Assembly (NCBI GenBank): GCA_963786865.1 | Contig: CAWBAV010000006.1 | Location: 310,001-374,000 of the forward strand | Direction of reading: 5' to 3' | Length of the DNA: 64,000 bases | From: SG8-38 sp963786865 | GTDB taxonomy: Bacteria > Myxococcota_A > Polyangia > Polyangiales > Houyiibacteriaceae | Shown: positions 27,647 through 36,197 of the stretch, in pieces | Position numbering within the stretch: position 1 is the first letter of the stretch | Layout of the letters: each line of letters begins with the position of its first letter | Made by a program: the position numbers and the translations under genes | Notes under the pieces: generated by a model | Told to the model about the DNA's origin: nothing | Seen by the model: the letters and a program-made list of their open reading frames with translations, nothing else | Databases searched by the model: none

Positions 27647-28224
27647 TGGACGCGCTAGCACCCTTTGTGAAGATTCTCGAGGAGGGTGGCATCGTGGCCT
27701 GTCCAACCGAGACCTGGCTGGGCCTCCTCGCCGATGCCCGCAGCTTCGAGGCGGTCCGCCGGGTCTCCGAGCTCAAGGGCCGGCCGCACGAGATGCCGAT
27801 CGCCTTGCTCCTCCCAAACGCCTCCGCCGTCTCGGAGCTCGCTGAGTCTTGCTCCGATGCAGCGCAGTCCCTCATGAGGACTTACTGGCCCGGACCTCTG
27901 ACAATCCTCCTGCTGGCCAAGCCAGGCCTGAGCCCCGGGCTCGTGAAAGATGGCAAGGTCGGCGTCCGCGTTCCCGGCTCGAGCCAGGCGGCCGAGCTGG
28001 TGCGCGCCTTTGGGCATCCACTGACCGCCACCAGCGCCAATCTGAGCGGGCAGCCCCCGCTCCGAAGCATCGACGAGCTTCCTCCAGGCATGGTTCGCGG
28101 GCTTGGCGGAATGGTTCCTGGGGTCGCGCCGGGCGGTGCGCCTTCGACCTTGATCGACGCCACCACGACACCCATGAAGGTCCTGCGCCACGGAGCGATC
28201 GAGGTCGACACCGCCGCTCTTTGA
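27646..28224 (+). CDS. tsaC: threonylcarbamoyl-AMP synthase family protein (Sua5/YciO/YrdC)
   Basis: 192-residue YrdC-fold protein predicted to make threonylcarbamoyl-AMP for t6A modification of ANN-decoding tRNAs. GGIVACPTETWLGLLADA, KGRPHEMPIALLL, TYWPGPLTILL, GVRVPGSSQA and TATSANLSGQPP are present. The usual KxR pair of the active site is represented by LKGRP. It overlaps purD by one base (TGATG). A YciO-like paralogue function cannot be excluded. Confidence 0.85.
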   Translation: MDALAPFVKILEEGGIVACPTETWLGLLADARSFEAVRRVSELKGRPHEMPIALLLPNASAVSELAESCSDAAQSLMRTYWPGPLTILLLAKPGLSPGLVKDGKVGVRVPGSSQAAELVRAFGHPLTATSANLSGQPPLRSIDELPPGMVRGLGGMVPGVAPGGAPSTLIDATTTPMKVLRHGAIEVDTAAL

Positions 28225-28267
28225 CAGAGGCGGTGCTGCTGCGTCACTCTTCGCCTACGGAGGACCG

Positions 28268-28531
28268 ATGGCGCTGATCGAAACCGAAGAAGCCGCACGT
28301 CGCTTGGCACGCGCGATCTCGAGTGACCTTGCTCTCTACAACGAGGACAAGATTGCCGAGGGCGTTCGAAACGACAATCTTTTCGACCTGATGGAGGACG
28401 AAATTCAAGAAGGTCGTGACCTTTATCAGAGCCGAGTCGCGCCCGAGCTCATCGGTCGCAACCTCTACGACCGAGCGATCGTCGACCTGCTCGTCCGTTC
28501 CAAGGCGCACGTCGAATCTCCGATCTGGTAG
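28268..28531 (+). CDS. small conserved-looking hypothetical protein
   Basis: 87 residues preceded by ACGGAGGACCG. Predicted all-alpha, acidic N-terminal half (EEAARRLARAISSDLALYNEDKI) and basic C-terminal half (YDRAIVDLLVRSK). There is no motif I recognise and no signal or membrane segment. Good Shine-Dalgarno and amino acid composition argue that it is expressed. Confidence 0.6.
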   Translation: MALIETEEAARRLARAISSDLALYNEDKIAEGVRNDNLFDLMEDEIQEGRDLYQSRVAPELIGRNLYDRAIVDLLVRSKAHVESPIW

Positions 28532-28544
28532 GCCTGGGCGCGCG

Positions 28545-29270
28545 ATGACTGGCACCTGCATCGGGCGGCTGGCGGTAGCTGGCTGCCTTGGTCTCCTTCT
28601 TGCCGGGTGCGGTGATGAGAGCACCGGCTCGGCCGGCAGCGCCGGCACCGGGGGCGTCGCGGGCAGCGGCGGAGCGGGAGGCGTTGGGGGCACCGGCGGC
28701 GCGACCCCAGCTCCCATTGCGGGTCTTTGGGATGGAGGGCGCAACGGCTTTCGGGTCTGTATGTTCGTCGGCTTCGAGGGCCAACGGCTCGAGGCGAGCC
28801 CCGAATGCGATCTAGGGGATGCAGCGGAGCCCAGCGCGGGCGCCTATGCCTTCGATCTCAGCGTCGATGGGGTCGGAGTCGATCAGAACGGCGCGAATTG
28901 TAGCTTCGTCGTGCGCTACGAGGGGGACGTGCCCATCCATGAGCTGACCGGAGTGTTTCGAGTGGACGCGGCCCCTGGACCGGGCGGCTCCACGCTCTCC
29001 TTGTCGGGCGAAATCGCGGGGGACCAGGCGACGGGTGTCGCGCGCTCCGAGCTGGACGGTTCTTATTGCGAGGTCGGCTGGGCGGCCGAGCGGACCACGC
29101 AATGCGACGATGCGGCGATCAACGCGTGCCTCGACCTCCAGGACTGCTGCAGGGCGATCCTGGTCAATCCGATCTTCTTCCAGACCTGCAATTCGGTCGT
29201 GCTCCGGTGCGACAAGGCGGCCTGCGAGGCGGTGCTGGCCGGGTACCCGCAATGCGCGCCGGACGAATAG
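28545..29270 (+). CDS. lipoprotein with a Gly/Ala/Ser-rich spacer
   Basis: 241 residues. Signal peptide ending in lipobox LLLAGC (Cys near residue 22), then a Gly-rich tether (SAGSAGTGGVAGSGGAGG), then a beta-rich body with paired Cys (FRVCMF, ASPEC, GANCSF, GSYCEV). A C-terminal cluster contains several Cys including ACLDLQDCC. This tethered Cys-rich layout is common in myxobacterial surface lipoproteins. Function unknown. Confidence 0.7.
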   Translation: MTGTCIGRLAVAGCLGLLLAGCGDESTGSAGSAGTGGVAGSGGAGGVGGTGGATPAPIAGLWDGGRNGFRVCMFVGFEGQRLEASPECDLGDAAEPSAGAYAFDLSVDGVGVDQNGANCSFVVRYEGDVPIHELTGVFRVDAAPGPGGSTLSLSGEIAGDQATGVARSELDGSYCEVGWAAERTTQCDDAAINACLDLQDCCRAILVNPIFFQTCNSVVLRCDKAACEAVLAGYPQCAPDE

Positions 29271-29281
29271 CAGTCCGCCTT

Positions 29282-30226
29282 CTAATCGAGGCGCAAGGCC
29301 CTCAGCGCACGCTGGAAATCTTCGGGGGGCTCGGTTTCGAACCGCAATGGCTCGCCCGTGATCGGATGCGCGAACGCGAGCAGCGCGGCGTGCAGCGCTT
29401 GACGACCGAGCTCGGCCGAAACGCCTCGAAGCTCGGGATCGCCGACCGACTTTCCGTAGAGCGGGTCGCCGAGAACAGGATGACCGTGCTCCGCGAGGTG
29501 CACCCGGATCTGATGCGTGCGACCCGTCTCGAGACGACAACGAACCAGAGCGCTTCCGTGGAGAAACTCGAGAGATTCTAGGTGAGTGATCGCGCGGCGG
29601 CCCCGATCGCCTCGTGAGGTGAACTTCTTTCGGTTCGCCGGATGTCGCCCATGGAAGGTGTCGTAGGTGACCGAGCGCGGCGGTCGGCCGAGCACGATCG
29701 CGAGATATGCGCGCTCGAGGGCGTGCTCTTGAAACATCTCCACCAAACGCTCATGGGCCCTCGCCGTCTTGGCGACGACCATCACTCCGCTGGTGTCCTT
29801 GTCGAGCCGATGCACGATCCCCGGGCGGAGCGGGTCGGAGCCTCCCTGGACCGCCGCATGATGCAAGAGCGCATTGACGAGGGTGCCATCGGGGTGGCCC
29901 GGCGCCGGGTGGACGACCAGGCCTGCGGCCTTGTCCAGCAGAACCAGATGCTCGTCTTCGAAGAGCACGGTCAGCGGGATCTCTTGCGGCTCCGCGCTCA
30001 TGGCCTCGGGTGGGGCGGGGTGAATCGTCACCTCGGCGCCGGCTTCGGCCTTGGTCTTTCGAGAAACGACCTCGCCGGCCTGCTCGATACGGCCCTGCTC
30101 GATCCAGCGCTGCAGGGCGCTCCTCGAATACTCGGGGCAGCGGCGTGCCAGGACTCTGTCAATTCGCTCTCCGGCATCGTCGTCCGAGACGATGAGCACG
30201 GTCGGCGTCGGCGCCGAGTCCGACAT
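29282..30226 (-). CDS. rluD: RluD-type 23S rRNA pseudouridine synthase
   Basis: Isomerises uridines in 23S rRNA (RluD modifies helix 69 in E. coli). 314 residues with an N-terminal S4 RNA-binding domain (about 15-75; ERIDRVLARRCPEYSRSALQ) and an RluA catalytic domain with GIVHRLDKDTSG (nucleophile Asp), RAYLAIV and GRTHQIRVHLAEHGHPVLGD. It follows the DUF72 gene on the minus strand after three bases. Confidence 0.9.
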   Translation of the reverse strand: MSDSAPTPTVLIVSDDDAGERIDRVLARRCPEYSRSALQRWIEQGRIEQAGEVVSRKTKAEAGAEVTIHPAPPEAMSAEPQEIPLTVLFEDEHLVLLDKAAGLVVHPAPGHPDGTLVNALLHHAAVQGGSDPLRPGIVHRLDKDTSGVMVVAKTARAHERLVEMFQEHALERAYLAIVLGRPPRSVTYDTFHGRHPANRKKFTSRGDRGRRAITHLESLEFLHGSALVRCRLETGRTHQIRVHLAEHGHPVLGDPLYGKSVGDPELRGVSAELGRQALHAALLAFAHPITGEPLRFETEPPEDFQRALRALRLD

Positions 30227-30229
30227 TGC

Positions 30230-30877
30230 CTACTTGAGTCTCTTGGCGAGCTGCTGGGCGTTGGTCTGCATGTCGATGTTCTGAAACACGCAGATGCCGA
30301 GCTCGGGCTGAAGGCTGTTGCAGTGATCGGCGATCTTGGCGATCGAAGCCTCGTCGTAGCGGGACCGGTGGCCCGCCGGGCCAGGGAGGCGGATGTAGAC
30401 GAAGTCGGACTTGGGTGGAGGATCCTCGAGAAGCGGGTCGTACGCTGCGACGGCAGGCCGATCCCCGCAGGCCGCGGCGATGTCACTTGGCTTCCAGGCG
30501 TCGAGATCGAACACGACCGTGGGCATGTCCGATGGCAAGAAACCTAGAAACGATCGAAGAGCACTCCGGTTGGCCTTGCCATGCTTGAAGTTTTCGTCCG
30601 CGTTGAAGACGACCGCTTTGGCCTTGAGCTTCTTGGCCAGGGCCGCCACAGCCTCGCAGGTCGCCTTGTTCTCCTTGGTGCGCCGAAACCCGGAGTCGCT
30701 CACCGACTTGGGCGCCACCACGGAGAAGAGGAAGCCTTCGGGGGATTCCCGAACCCAGCGCCGGACGGTACCCGCACCAGGAATGGCGATCTCCGTGTCC
30801 GAGATTTCCACCGCATCAAATTCTCGCCAGTATCGGCTGACCGGCACGGGGAAGCCGGAGCACGCGACTACAAACAT
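30230..30877 (-). CDS. DUF72 family protein
   Basis: 215 residues. The TIM-barrel-like DUF72 pattern is visible: CSGFPVPVSRYWREFDAVEI, RWVRESPEGFLFSVVAPKSVS, and near the end YDEASIAKIADHCN. The family is widespread and without an agreed biochemical role. A TATACT ends eight bases upstream of ATG 30877. It forms an operon with rluD. Confidence 0.7.
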   Translation of the reverse strand: MFVVACSGFPVPVSRYWREFDAVEISDTEIAIPGAGTVRRWVRESPEGFLFSVVAPKSVSDSGFRRTKENKATCEAVAALAKKLKAKAVVFNADENFKHGKANRSALRSFLGFLPSDMPTVVFDLDAWKPSDIAAACGDRPAVAAYDPLLEDPPPKSDFVYIRLPGPAGHRSRYDEASIAKIADHCNSLQPELGICVFQNIDMQTNAQQLAKRLK

Positions 30878-30885
30878 TGCGCGAG

Positions 30886-30891
30886 AGTATA
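30886..30891 (-). promoter_or_regulatory. candidate -10 element (DUF72-rluD)
   Basis: Minus-strand TATACT, a near-perfect -10, ending eight bases before ATG 30877. Confidence 0.45.
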
Positions 30892-30963
30892 CAAGCTTTG
30901 GCGAAGAAGGCCCGAGCTGAACCCTCGATTGGCGGGAATTCCTCGGTTCGGGATCAGCTCTGA

Positions 30964-30969
30964 TAGGAT
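30964..30969 (+). promoter_or_regulatory. -10 element of a predicted leaderless promoter (TPR gene)
   Basis: TAGGAT ends seven bases before GTG 30977. Confidence 0.45.
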
Positions 30970-30976
30970 CGCGGCC

Positions 30977-32359
30977 GTGTCTGATTTCGGATTCGACGCC
31001 CATGCGCTCGACGAGGCGGATACCGCCGGGGGGCCGCATCCGTTGGAGATCGCTCGCGATCTGATCGCGCGGGGAAAGGCCCTCGCTGCGCTCCAGTTGC
31101 TCAGCGGGCACCATGACGAAATGGCGGACGATCCAGACTATCTGCTGGTCTGTTCCGAGGCCTGGTGTGCCGAAGGCGATGAGCTACGCGCGCAGCAAGC
31201 GCTCCTGGGCGCTGCGCGCCTTGCGCCCGAGGATCCGCGACCCTTGCTATGGCTGGGCGAGCTCTTGAGTGAGCTCGGGGAGCATGCCAAGGCCGAACGC
31301 GTCATGGCGAAAGCGCGTGCCTTGAGCAACCGGCCCAGCTGGGCAGCGGTTTCCGAGGACGATGAAGCGTCGGGTGCGGACGACGACCTGATCGCGTTCG
31401 CGGAGAGGCAGGAGCGCAGGACTCAATCTGCCATGAGCCCGAAGCATCTCGCTCTTGGCGTCGCGGCATTGGCCCTCGTCGGGCTGACGGTGGCCGGCAT
31501 CGCCAGACTCACCTCAGGCCCCGTCGAGCCGAGCCTGCCCCCTCCGGCAACCGCGCCCGAGATCGCGGTCGAGCCTCAGCCCGAGCCCCACATTGCGACC
31601 GAGATCGCGCCCGCCGTCGGGCATGCCGAGGTCGAGCCAGAGCCGCCAGGCTCCATCGGAGAGGCCCCGCTCGAGTTGCTTCCTCCATCCATCCTTCGAG
31701 CGACGGAGCACGCCACGAGCGACGCCCCTGGATCGAGCAGGATCACCGACGTTCCCGAGACCGCTGCGGCGGTTCGCAAGGCTCCGCCGTCGGCGCCACG
31801 CGAGACGGCTTCTTCGACGACACGCAACGCCGATCGACCGTCGAGGGACGCGGAGCCCCCTGCGAGCGTCGTCCAAGCCGAGCTGGCGTCCATGAATCCG
31901 GAGGAGCTGACGACGCGCGGCGACGCGCTCTACGCACGGGGTCACTCAGGTCTTGCCGCCATCTACTATCGACGTGCGCTCGAGCTCGACCCTGACTACG
32001 CGCCCGCTCTGGTTGGAGCCGGCCGAGGCACCTTGCGCGCGAAGAAGTACTCCGAGGCCATGCGCAGCGCGACACGTGCGCTCGCGCTCGCCCGCGGGGT
32101 GGACGCGCGCCCGGGCCTCGAGGCTGCAGCCCTCTATCAAATGGGTCGCGTCAAGTTCGAGCAGGGCGAACGTGATGCGGCGCGGCAGTTGTTCCGTCAG
32201 TCGATCTCGCTTCCCGGCGCGCCTCCGCAGGCCTGGTTCTATCTTGGCGAAGCCCTTGCGAGCGACAACTCGCCCGTCGCCAGGGAGGCCTACGAGCGCT
32301 ATCTCGAGCTCGTCCCACAGGGGCATTTGGCAGATCGGGCCCGCAGAGCCATTCAGTAG
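30977..32359 (+). CDS. membrane-anchored TPR protein
   Basis: 460 residues. N-terminal TPR-like helices (about 20-120), one membrane helix (about 157-175, HLALGVAALALVGLTVAGI), a long Pro/Glu/Ala-rich linker (about 185-310), then TPR repeats at the C-terminus (ELTTRGDALYARGHSGLAAIYYRRALELDPDYAP and following). It is a scaffold or adaptor of unknown partners. The small membrane protein and a second TPR protein follow closely. Confidence 0.7.
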   Translation: MSDFGFDAHALDEADTAGGPHPLEIARDLIARGKALAALQLLSGHHDEMADDPDYLLVCSEAWCAEGDELRAQQALLGAARLAPEDPRPLLWLGELLSELGEHAKAERVMAKARALSNRPSWAAVSEDDEASGADDDLIAFAERQERRTQSAMSPKHLALGVAALALVGLTVAGIARLTSGPVEPSLPPPATAPEIAVEPQPEPHIATEIAPAVGHAEVEPEPPGSIGEAPLELLPPSILRATEHATSDAPGSSRITDVPETAAAVRKAPPSAPRETASSTTRNADRPSRDAEPPASVVQAELASMNPEELTTRGDALYARGHSGLAAIYYRRALELDPDYAPALVGAGRGTLRAKKYSEAMRSATRALALARGVDARPGLEAAALYQMGRVKFEQGERDAARQLFRQSISLPGAPPQAWFYLGEALASDNSPVAREAYERYLELVPQGHLADRARRAIQ

Positions 32360-32365
32360 TATGCT
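32360..32365 (+). promoter_or_regulatory. -10 element of a predicted leaderless promoter
   Basis: TATGCT ends six bases before ATG 32372. Confidence 0.4.
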
Positions 32366-32371
32366 CCGGCG

Positions 32372-32689
32372 ATGGTGAAGAAACAGAACGAGCGGCGCCA
32401 AGCTCGAAAGGAGCGCGCGCGGGAAGCAAAGGAAGCCAAGCGCGAAGCCCAGGAGCGTGCAGAGCGGCGGCGTCGCATGCAGCTCCGACTGTCCGCAGCG
32501 GTCGCGGCGCTCACGTTGCTGATCGCTGGGATTTGCTACTGGGCGCTCGACAACCGTCAACTGATGGGCATCACGCTTCTCGTCGGTGGCGTGCTCTTCC
32601 TCGTGATCGCGCTCGGAACCTTGGCTTCTGGTGTGCAGCCGCGCGATCGAACGCGCGCTGGGTCCATCGATTACGGCAATCGGAACTGA
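32372..32689 (+). CDS. small membrane protein with a highly charged N-terminus
   Basis: 105 residues. Residues 1-38 are almost entirely K/R/E/A and should form a cytoplasmic coiled coil. Two membrane helices follow (about 40-60 and 66-86), then a short basic tail. No family recognised. It lies between two TPR genes in the same direction. Confidence 0.6.
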   Translation: MVKKQNERRQARKERAREAKEAKREAQERAERRRRMQLRLSAAVAALTLLIAGICYWALDNRQLMGITLLVGGVLFLVIALGTLASGVQPRDRTRAGSIDYGNRN

Positions 32690-32699
32690 GGAGATTCCC

Positions 32700-33218
32700 T
32701 TGGATGAGTCCGAGTCCGAGCGATGGGAAGCCGCCGAAGAGGGGATGGAGCTCCTGCACTCCGGCGAGATCGATCGAGCGATCGACGAGCTCGTTCGGGT
32801 GACACGCGAAGATCCGACGAACGAGTACGCGTTTCACTTCCTCGGGCACGCATACTTTCAGAAGGAGGCGTTCCCCGAGGCGCTCAAGAGCTACGTCGAA
32901 GCGCTCAAGCTCGCTCCCGAATACATCGGCGCAATGATCGGCGCCGGACAGACCCTTCGCATGATGGGCGAGTACGACCGCGCGATTCGCATGGGTCGCC
33001 GAGTGCTTCGGGAGCGCGAGGATGACGGCGACGCGCTCTTTCTCGTAGGGGCGGCACACTTTCAAAAGGGAGAAAACCAGGCGGCAAAGCGGTATCTCGA
33101 GCGTTTCCTGGAGACCAGTCCGGAGCTCGAAATTGCGCTGGAAGTCGAGGGCATGCTGCAGGTCATCCGCGGCGAGGTCTTGCCTTTCCCAGGCGCCGAG
33201 GACACGGTAGAGAACTAG
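32700..33218 (+). CDS. soluble TPR protein
   Basis: 172 residues, TTG start preceded by GAGGAGA. At least three TPR units: GMELLHSGEIDRAIDELVRVTREDP, AYFQKEAFPEALKSYVEALKLAP and AHFQKGENQAAKRYLERFLETSP. No signal peptide. The partner is unknown; it sits 12 bases before the mutase gene, so co-transcription is likely. Confidence 0.65.
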   Translation: MDESESERWEAAEEGMELLHSGEIDRAIDELVRVTREDPTNEYAFHFLGHAYFQKEAFPEALKSYVEALKLAPEYIGAMIGAGQTLRMMGEYDRAIRMGRRVLREREDDGDALFLVGAAHFQKGENQAAKRYLERFLETSPELEIALEVEGMLQVIRGEVLPFPGAEDTVEN

Positions 33219-33230
33219 CAGGAGGCAGCG

Positions 33231-34943
33231 GTGGCCGCGGACCCGGCAAAGAGACTGACAGCGGAGGGCGCTTCGAGCGACGAAGAAGAGACCCTTCGCG
33301 AGGAGGCCCGCCGCTGGCGCGAAGAGGACGTGAAGGCCGCGACCACGCGTCATCCCCTGCGCAAGGATCGCTTCACCACACTCAGCGACCTCGAGGTGCC
33401 AGACCTGCTCACGCCGGCGGACCTCGACGAGGATTACCAGCGCGACCTCGGTTTTCCCGGGCAGTTTCCCTATACGCGCGGGGTGCAGCCGACGATGTAC
33501 CGCGGTCGCCTCTGGACCATGCGGATGTTCGCGGGTTTCGGGACCCCCCGTCAGACGAACGAGCGTTTTCGTTACTTGCTCGACCAGGGACAGACCGGTC
33601 TTTCCACGGCCTTCGATTTTCCAACGTTGATGGGCTACGACAGCGACTCCCCTCGCTCGCTCGGCGAGGTGGGCATGGTGGGCGTCGCCGTCGACACTCT
33701 CCATGACATGGAGGTTCTCTTCGACCAGATCCCGCTCGACAAGGTCACCACGTCGATGACGATCAATGGTCCGGCGGCCGTCCTCCTCGGATTCTACGTG
33801 GCGCTGGCGGACAAACGCGGCATTCGGCGAGACCAGATCGGTGGCACGGTCCAAAACGATTGCCTCAAGGAGTTCATCGCACAGCATGCCTGGGTGGTTC
33901 CGCCACGCCCGGCAATGCGAATCGTCACCGATTCGATCGAGTTTTGTACGAAAGAAGTTCCGCGCTGGAACAGCGTCAGCATCAGCGGCTACCACATTCG
34001 CGAGGCGGGCTCGACCGCTGCACAGGAGCTTGCGTTCACGATCGCCGATGGACTCGAATACGTGAAATGGGGAGTCGAGCGTGGCTTGGACGTCGATGCG
34101 TTCGCACCGCGTCTCTCGTTCTTTTTCGACGTTCACAGCGACTTCTTCGAAGAGGTTGCGAAGTTCCGTGCTGCCCGTCGCATGTGGGCCCGACTCATGA
34201 AAGACCGGTTCAATCCGAAGAACCCCGGCTCGATGATGCTGCGCACGCACGCCCAGACGGCCGGTGTTTCGCTGACCGCGCAGCAGCCCTACAACAACGT
34301 CGCGCGCGTCGCACTCCAGGCTCTTGCCGCGGTCTTGGGCGGCACTCAGTCCCTACACACCAACAGCCTCGACGAGACATTCGCGCTTCCGACCGAAGAA
34401 GCCGTGACCATCGCGCTTCGTACGCAGCAGATCATCGCCGAGGAGTCGGGCGTGACCAACAGCATCGACCCGCTGGCGGGCAGTTACTTCGTCGAATGGA
34501 TGACCGATCGCATGGAAGAAGAGGCCATGGGTTACATCCGCAAGATCGACGAGCTCGGAGGGATGGTGGAAGCGGTCGAGCGCGGCTATCCGCAGCGTGA
34601 GATCGCCGCTTCGGCGTATCGTCTTCAGCGGCAGATCGAGAGTGGCGAGAAGACGCTCGTGGGCGTGAACAAGTACGTCCAGGACGAGCACGCCGACATT
34701 CCGACCCTCCGGGTCGACGAGTCGATCCAGAAGGAGCAGGTCGAAAGCCTGGCGAGGGTCAAGGCCCAGCGAGATGCCGGTGCCGTCTCGAAGGCCCTCG
34801 CAGCGATCGCCGAAGACTGCCGCGCCGATCGCAACGTCATGCCAGGCATCGTCGAAGCTGCCAAGGTTTACTGCACTGAACAAGAGATCTGCGACGTCTT
34901 CCGCGGGGTCTTCGGGCAGTACCAAGACCGCCCCGAATTCTAG
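33231..34943 (+). CDS. icmA: B12-dependent acyl-CoA mutase large subunit, isobutyryl-CoA mutase-like
   Basis: 570 residues covering the substrate-binding TIM barrel only; there is no C-terminal B12 domain, so a separate small subunit is needed and is not in the window. TMYRGRLWTMRMFAGFGT and GGTVQNDCLKEFIAQ are the two key segments. Methylmalonyl-CoA mutases have Tyr and Arg at the substrate positions (89 and 207 of the Propionibacterium enzyme); here they are Phe100 and Gln218, 118 residues apart as in both families, matching isobutyryl-CoA mutase (Phe/Gln). SISGYHIREAGST and RTHAQTAGVSLT are conserved. GTG start after AGGAGG. Confidence 0.8.
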   Translation: MAADPAKRLTAEGASSDEEETLREEARRWREEDVKAATTRHPLRKDRFTTLSDLEVPDLLTPADLDEDYQRDLGFPGQFPYTRGVQPTMYRGRLWTMRMFAGFGTPRQTNERFRYLLDQGQTGLSTAFDFPTLMGYDSDSPRSLGEVGMVGVAVDTLHDMEVLFDQIPLDKVTTSMTINGPAAVLLGFYVALADKRGIRRDQIGGTVQNDCLKEFIAQHAWVVPPRPAMRIVTDSIEFCTKEVPRWNSVSISGYHIREAGSTAAQELAFTIADGLEYVKWGVERGLDVDAFAPRLSFFFDVHSDFFEEVAKFRAARRMWARLMKDRFNPKNPGSMMLRTHAQTAGVSLTAQQPYNNVARVALQALAAVLGGTQSLHTNSLDETFALPTEEAVTIALRTQQIIAEESGVTNSIDPLAGSYFVEWMTDRMEEEAMGYIRKIDELGGMVEAVERGYPQREIAASAYRLQRQIESGEKTLVGVNKYVQDEHADIPTLRVDESIQKEQVESLARVKAQRDAGAVSKALAAIAEDCRADRNVMPGIVEAAKVYCTEQEICDVFRGVFGQYQDRPEF

Positions 34944-34951
34944 GCCTCAGC

Positions 34952-35383
34952 CTAGTGCCCCGTCATGCGTAGCCACATGGCGGCCAGCATGGCAGCGACC
35001 ATGAGCGCGAGCCCCACCGTGCCGATGATGTCCTCCACGCGCTTTCGCCGGTGTCGGTCGTCCAACCAGCCAGGGGCCGCGAGATCCGGGGGAGAGCTCT
35101 TCTTGGACGGAAGCGGCGCGGGAGGCGGCAAGGGTCTCCGCAGGAGCGGATCGGGCAGGGCGGGAGCTGGGTTGATCACGTCGCGCCATTGTTCTTGTCG
35201 CAACCGCCGACCCTGCACAACGTGACTCGAATCGCTCGGGGCAGCGGATGGATCACGGAGCGCTCGAACGACCTTGCGGGTCGTGTCCCGTGGTTTCTTT
35301 CGGAAATGACTCGGCCGTCGCCTTGGCTTTCCGGGGAGCTCCGGGTCGTCGTCAGGGTGCGGCACGGCTGATTTTCCTTTCAC
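34952..35383 (-). CDS. hypothetical Pro/Arg-rich protein with a C-terminal helix
   Basis: 143 residues. Basic, Pro-rich and probably disordered for about 110 residues, with one membrane helix near the C-terminus (IIGTVGLALMVAAMLAAMWL). No homologous family recognised. It converges with the mutase gene. Start uncertain because there is no clear Shine-Dalgarno. Confidence 0.5.
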   Translation of the reverse strand: MKGKSAVPHPDDDPELPGKPRRRPSHFRKKPRDTTRKVVRALRDPSAAPSDSSHVVQGRRLRQEQWRDVINPAPALPDPLLRRPLPPPAPLPSKKSSPPDLAAPGWLDDRHRRKRVEDIIGTVGLALMVAAMLAAMWLRMTGH

Positions 35384-35463
35384 CGTCCCCCTGCGGCTTG
35401 TTTTCGAGTATACCGCTCAATCGTTCAGTGTCATCGCGCTGCTCGACTTTTGGAGAGTTCTCT

Positions 35464-35469
35464 TACAAT
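35464..35469 (+). promoter_or_regulatory. -10 element of a predicted leaderless promoter
   Basis: TACAAT ends seven bases before ATG 35477. Confidence 0.45.
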
Positions 35470-35476
35470 TCGACCG

Positions 35477-36187
35477 ATGAATCTACAGCAAGCGGCGGAA
35501 GAGATCGATGGCGACTTCGAGGGACGACTGGTGTTCACTTGCGAGCATGCGTCGGCTGAGCTGCCCGAGCCGTGGCAATGGCCGGAAGACGACCGCTGGT
35601 TGGTCGATACGCACTGGGCGTCCGACCTCGGCGCCGCTGCATTCACGCGAAGGGTTGCGCGTCTCATGAATGCGCCCGCGGTGCTCTCACGCTTTTCCCG
35701 CTTGCTGATCGATCCAAATCGCCCTCTCGATTCGGAGACGCTCTTCCGGGAGAACGCCGATGGCAAGACCGTGCATCTGAACGAAGGACTGCTCGAAGCC
35801 GAGCGCAAACGACGAATCGATCGATTCTACCATCCGTACCACGCGGCGGTCCGCTCGATGGTCAAGCGGAGTCGCGCCGACACCGTATTCGCCATACACA
35901 CGTTCACCGACAGCTACGAAGGCGAGGCGCGCGTCTTGGAGATCGGGGTCCTCTTCGACCACGACGAGGAGCCGGCGCACCGGCTGGTACGCCATCTCGA
36001 ACGTGCCGGTTTCCACGCTGCGCCCAACGAGCCCTGGTCGGGCAAGTTGGGGCTCGCGTATTCACCGGTGCTTCACGCACGCGAGTACGGTCGATGCGCC
36101 CTCGAGATCGAGGCGCGGCAGGACCTGATCGTGCAAGAACCATTCGCTCGACGTCTTGCGGAGTCGATCGCGGACTTTTTCTCGTAG
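35477..36187 (+). CDS. N-formylglutamate amidohydrolase family protein
   Basis: 236 residues. FTCEHASAELPE (metal-binding Glu-His), DTHWASDLGAAAFTR, SRLLIDPNRP and FAIHTFTDSY are the motifs of the HutG/N-formylglutamate amidohydrolase family. No hut genes are near, so the true amide substrate is open. The alpha/beta hydrolase gene follows after ten bases. Confidence 0.85.
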   Translation: MNLQQAAEEIDGDFEGRLVFTCEHASAELPEPWQWPEDDRWLVDTHWASDLGAAAFTRRVARLMNAPAVLSRFSRLLIDPNRPLDSETLFRENADGKTVHLNEGLLEAERKRRIDRFYHPYHAAVRSMVKRSRADTVFAIHTFTDSYEGEARVLEIGVLFDHDEEPAHRLVRHLERAGFHAAPNEPWSGKLGLAYSPVLHAREYGRCALEIEARQDLIVQEPFARRLAESIADFFS

Positions 36188-36197
36188 GCTTCATTCG

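Noticed and set aside
29642..30547. 301-codon plus-strand ORF antisense to rluD and the DUF72 gene
   Set aside because: Both opposite-strand genes have clear family motifs; this frame has none.
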